The notes below the pieces were generated by a model. That model worked only from the letters and a program-made list of their open reading frames with translations, did not search any database and had not been told where the DNA came from. A program made the position numbers and the translations under genes. Of a stretch of DNA of 7,013 nt, positions 5,841 to 7,013 are shown piece by piece (position 1 is the first letter of the stretch; each line of letters begins with the position of its first letter). This DNA comes from Acidobacteriota bacterium. Its GTDB lineage: Bacteria > Acidobacteriota > Vicinamibacteria > Vicinamibacterales > 2-12-FULL-66-21. The stretch spans positions 1 to 7,013 of the forward strand of contig JACDBQ010000760.1 of the NCBI GenBank assembly GCA_013694845.1. Reading direction: 5' to 3'.

Positions 5841-7013
5841 TCACAGCTCTCTGACGGCCTGCTCGATCTCGCGAGCAATCGACGCGTAATTATTGCCACT
5901 GAAAGACATACGCGCGCCGAACGTCACCCGTCCGACCCCACGGCTGGGCCATTTCCATGAACGATGAAGGATCCGTTCGAACCCCTCGAGCCGAACCGGA
6001 ACGACCGGCACCGAAAGCCGTGACGCGATCATCCCCACCCCGGGCTGAAACTCGATGATCTCGCCGGCGTCTGTGCGTTTCCCTTCCGGGAAGATCAGCA
6101 CGGAGTAGCCACTCTCGACGATCTCACCGATGTATCGCAACGCGTGCCGGGCCCCCGCCTCGCGCTGCGGCAGTGGAAAGGCGGTGAAGAAAAGCGAGGC
6201 GAGGTAATAGCTGAAACTGCTGGTAAGACGCCGTCGGAGGTCGAATTGGTCCGGGTGGAAATGTGCGGTGAAGAACTCCTTCAGCATCGCCGGGGCAACG
6301 CGGTACCTCCATCGGGGCGGCAAGGCCCTCAGAATCGCCGGCGTATCGAGATGGCTCTGATGATTCGCCGCAAAGATCACGGGGCCCTGCAGGGTCCGCA
6401 GGTTTTCCAGACCACGCACGTCGATCCGCATGAAGGCGCGGGTCGGTGGAAGGATCCAGGTGGGGAGGCTCAGCCTGCGCGCAGCGCGGGCAAGGCCGGA
6501 GCGATTCCAGGAGGGAGACTCGAAGAGCTCGGCCGACTGGAGAGCAGCGGGCGCCGTGGCATCGGGTCCGCGGGTCAGCGCATCGAGATCAGCCACCGTG
6601 GTGGCCGCGGCAAAGCGTGTTTCGTCCACCGTCACGTCGAATGTCTCTTCTATCGCCAGCATGAGTTCGACACGTTCGAGGGAGCTCAGCCCGAGCTCCT
6701 CGATCGTCGTAGACGGGGTGATCGCACGGCCGGGCGCGAAGCGCTGAAGGACGGCGCTCATCCCGCCCCCAGCCGATGTCGCCTGCGTCGCAGGGGCCTG
6801 GCCGGCCAACCACGCCTTCAACTCGCGGCGTTTGAGCTTCCGGGTGCCGTCCGTGCGCGGAAGCTCGCCCTGCCAGACGGCCGCGGCCCGGACTCTCTGG
6901 TGGTCCTGCAGTTGCGCGTTTGCCTGCCGGACAATCGCGTCGACGTCCACACCGGGATCGATCACGAGGACCGCCTGCACCCGCTCGGTGGTCCGTGCCC
7001 CGCCCCCAACGGG
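5841..7013 (-). CDS. AMP-ligase / acyl carrier / PlsC acyltransferase multidomain protein (5' end missing)
   Basis: The frame enters at the right edge and ends with TGA at 5841; 390 residues are visible, numbered here from the edge. Residues 1-72 are the end of an ANL-superfamily adenylating enzyme: the A10 segment LPRTDGTRK59 then KRREL carries the expected catalytic Lys. Residues about 84-150 are an acyl carrier domain with LGLSS111LERVEL, where Ser111 is the likely phosphopantetheine site (Ser rather than Asp precedes it). Residues about 185-390 are a PlsC-type acyltransferase: NH218QSHLD223 gives the H-x4-D catalytic motif, FPEGKRT (308-314) binds the acceptor phosphate, and VPVVPV (335-340) is block IV. 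The simplest model is activation of a fatty acid as acyl-AMP, loading on the built-in carrier, and transfer to a lysophospholipid or glycerol-phosphate acceptor at the membrane, comparable to Aas but with its own carrier. The order is ligase-ACP-acyltransferase; the N-terminal ligase core lies outside the window. It is transcribed in the same direction as infA, 66 bp upstream. Confidence 0.9.
   Translation of the reverse strand, partial: PVGGGARTTERVQAVLVIDPGVDVDAIVRQANAQLQDHQRVRAAAVWQGELPRTDGTRKLKRRELKAWLAGQAPATQATSAGGGMSAVLQRFAPGRAITPSTTIEELGLSSLERVELMLAIEETFDVTVDETRFAAATTVADLDALTRGPDATAPAALQSAELFESPSWNRSGLARAARRLSLPTWILPPTRAFMRIDVRGLENLRTLQGPVIFAANHQSHLDTPAILRALPPRWRYRVAPAMLKEFFTAHFHPDQFDLRRRLTSSFSYYLASLFFTAFPLPQREAGARHALRYIGEIVESGYSVLIFPEGKRTDAGEIIEFQPGVGMIASRLSVPVVPVRLEGFERILHRSWKWPSRGVGRVTFGARMSFSGNNYASIAREIEQAVREL

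Noticed and set aside
5832..5857. Interrupted stem-loop CCGTC...GCTG-TGA-CAGC-GACGG around the stop of the acyltransferase gene.
   Set aside because: It has a five-base bulge on one side and no T-run. It may be a weak terminator but is not supported enough to annotate.
4395..5960. A 521-codon plus-strand open frame crossing three minus-strand genes.
   Set aside because: It spans the helicase, infA and the acyltransferase end, all with clear motifs on the other strand. Its translation has no recognisable domain.
1..7013. Mobile elements, CRISPR arrays, tRNA/rRNA genes and defence systems.
   Set aside because: No transposase, terminal repeats, regularly spaced repeats, cloverleaf sequence or defence-type domains were found. 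Coding composition looks even throughout.

Overview
This is a gene-dense, high-GC stretch of bacterial chromosome with six protein genes. Two of them run off the window edges. There is no sign of mobile DNA, CRISPR, tRNA or rRNA. The source is probably a soil or environmental bacterium of the Acidobacteriota type. That is an inference from the high GC, a sulfatase-like lipoprotein fused to TPRs, a MerR-like HTH fused to TPRs, and an IF-1 that is not in a ribosomal-protein operon. It is not proof of taxonomy.

Layout from left to right. (A) 1-2980, minus strand: a two-gene operon, read right to left. It holds a group-A glucokinase (glk, 1949-2980), then, 3 nt after its stop, a GTG-started lipoprotein with an alkaline-phosphatase/sulfatase-fold domain and C-terminal TPRs (1-1945, cut off at the left edge). 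(B) 2981-3068: an 88-bp divergent promoter region with candidate promoters on both strands and a GTTGA dyad overlapping both -35 boxes. (C) 3069-3938, plus strand: a MerR-like HTH plus TPR protein, the only plus-strand gene. (D) 3946-5825, minus strand: an operon read right to left from a candidate promoter at 5797-5825. It holds infA (IF-1, TTG start), a RhlE-type DEAD-box RNA helicase (TTG start), and a 110-aa cysteine-rich protein of unknown family whose start overlaps the helicase stop. It converges with the HTH-TPR gene, leaving 7 bp between the stops. (E) 5841-7013, minus strand: the C-terminal part of a multidomain lipid-metabolism protein (AMP-ligase C-terminal subdomain, acyl carrier protein, PlsC-type acyltransferase), cut off at the right edge.

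Functional reading. The infA-helicase operon is a translation/RNA-remodelling unit, and the Cys-rich protein may belong to it. The ligase-ACP-acyltransferase protein probably activates a fatty acid, loads it on its own ACP and transfers it to a lysophospholipid-like acceptor. Glucokinase feeds glucose into central metabolism. The reason for its tight coupling to a surface lipoprotein is not evident. No gap of 300 bases without a gene exists; the intergenic spaces are 3, 88, 7, 9 and 66 bp, and one gene pair overlaps.

I did not find a clear new defence or mobile system. The most interesting items are the unidentified Cys-rich protein coupled to IF-1/helicase, the non-canonical (Thr) active site of the sulfatase-like lipoprotein, the HTH-TPR protein sharing a control region with glk, and the trimodular acyl-transfer protein.
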